From Prevotellaceae bacterium (lineage in GTDB: Bacteria > Bacteroidota > Bacteroidia > Bacteroidales > UBA932), in assembly GCA_031268055.1 (NCBI GenBank), contig JAIRXY010000004.1, positions 1 through 5,246 on the forward strand: a stretch of DNA of 5,246 nt, read 5' to 3'. Position numbers and translations under genes: made by a program. This document shows positions 4,887 through 5,246 of the stretch, one piece after another; positions within the stretch are counted from its first letter, which is position 1, and every line of letters starts with the position of its first letter. The notes under the pieces are model-generated. The model had not been told where the DNA came from, searched no databases, and worked only from the letters and a program-made list of their open reading frames with translations.

Positions 4887-5064
4887 TAAACATTGATTCG
4901 TTATAGCTCATGCCGTGCAACCGATGATCTTTATGCTTAGGGGCTAATAGTTTGTTGTCGGCTAACTGTGTAATAACAGCACGTAGCAAGTCAACATTCC
5001 AGCGGCGTTTTACAATCAACTTATAATCTTTCCTAAACTTTGTAGAGTAGGTTATATCGTACAT
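4849..5064 (-). pseudogene. Truncated YafQ-like type II toxin
   Basis: The 71-residue frame starts MYDITYSTKFRKDYKL and runs to HKDHRLHG at about residue 51 (base 4912). This matches the first half of YafQ/RelE-superfamily mRNA interferases, normally about 90 residues. After that the frame reads SYNESMFTKRFPDSFGRNL, which is unlike the family and is partly the antisense of the DUF5615 gene end. The retained His in KDH corresponds to the first catalytic His of E. coli YafQ (H50). The second half, with the equivalents of H63, D67, W68 and H87, is missing, so the toxin should be inactive. The ATG is 3 nt after the antitoxin stop, the normal antitoxin-toxin order. The break lies within about 25 bp of the DUF5615 stop codon, suggesting a rearrangement that brought in or fused the DUF433-DUF5615 module. 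Confidence 0.75.
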
Positions 5065-5067
5065 CGT

Positions 5068-5246
5068 TTAGCTGCTTAACTGCTCAAATAAATCGTCTAC
5101 ATTTTTGCATTTTATACCTTTTCCTGCGCGTAATTCTTTTATTGCTGCACGGGTTTCGGCATTGGGCGCTTCAATAGCATTGTCATTACTTACTGCTACG
5201 TCTTTAACGCCTTTCAAATTGGTTATTATTTTTTCAAACGCCGGTA
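5068..5246 (-). CDS. Type II antitoxin, partial (5' end beyond the window)
   Basis: The minus strand is open from the window edge to TAA at 5068-5070, giving 58 complete codons. The readable end includes EAPNAETRAAIKELRAGKG and then IKCKNVDDLFEQLSS. The pattern 'ET-x-x-AI-x-E-x-x-x-GK', then 'x-x-DLFEQL', is typical of the C-terminal toxin-binding tail of RelB/DinJ-like antitoxins. The position, 3 nt before the YafQ-like start, supports this. The DNA-binding N-terminus is outside the window, so the exact family is uncertain. If expressed it would have no intact partner toxin here. Confidence 0.7.
   Translation of the reverse strand, partial: PAFEKIITNLKGVKDVAVSNDNAIEAPNAETRAAIKELRAGKGIKCKNVDDLFEQLSS

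Overview
The window looks like a chromosomal accessory segment from a Bacteroidota bacterium, probably Bacteroidales. The evidence is a DUF6567-type lipoprotein, starts that mostly lack Shine-Dalgarno sequences, two candidate promoters with the Bacteroidota -7 box TAnnTTTG, and a radical-SAM set of the 'CXXX-repeat peptide' type, which is known mainly from this phylum. No rRNA, tRNA or CRISPR was seen.

Layout. 1-462 has no gene; it holds short hairpins (about 7-144) and a terminator-like stem-loop (404-434). 463-840 (-) is a small lipoprotein. 1037-1303 (-) is the small CXXX-repeat modification-system protein. 1304-1648 is a gene-free stretch full of repeats: two hairpins with a CCTACGG core, a 10-11 bp repeat array, a GC-rich hairpin and the start of a 14-bp repeat. 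1649-2620 (-) is the CXXX-repeat peptide maturase (SPASM-like, no radical-SAM CxxxCxxC). 2625-3851 (-) is the radical SAM/SPASM peptide maturase, 4 nt upstream of the previous gene. 3852-4324 is gene-free; it carries a promoter, a MITE-like element with 17-bp perfect terminal inverted repeats and an array of short hairpins. 4325-4886 (+) is a DUF433/DUF5615 pair, a putative toxin-antitoxin module with its own promoter. 4849-5246 (-) holds the 3' part of an antitoxin gene and a YafQ-like toxin that loses homology after about 51 residues.

How it works together. The two SPASM proteins and the small accessory protein form a peptide-modification system. In this family the substrate is a short peptide with Cys at every fourth residue. 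No such peptide was found in any frame here, so the substrate gene is outside the window, lost, or of an unrecognised type. The set is not a compact operon: repeats separate the accessory gene from the two maturases, and repeat DNA has entered the 3' end of one maturase gene. The right flank shows one toxin-antitoxin locus broken immediately beside another intact one. The hairpin arrays on the two sides share a 14-bp linker, so the same repeat family borders the cluster on both sides.
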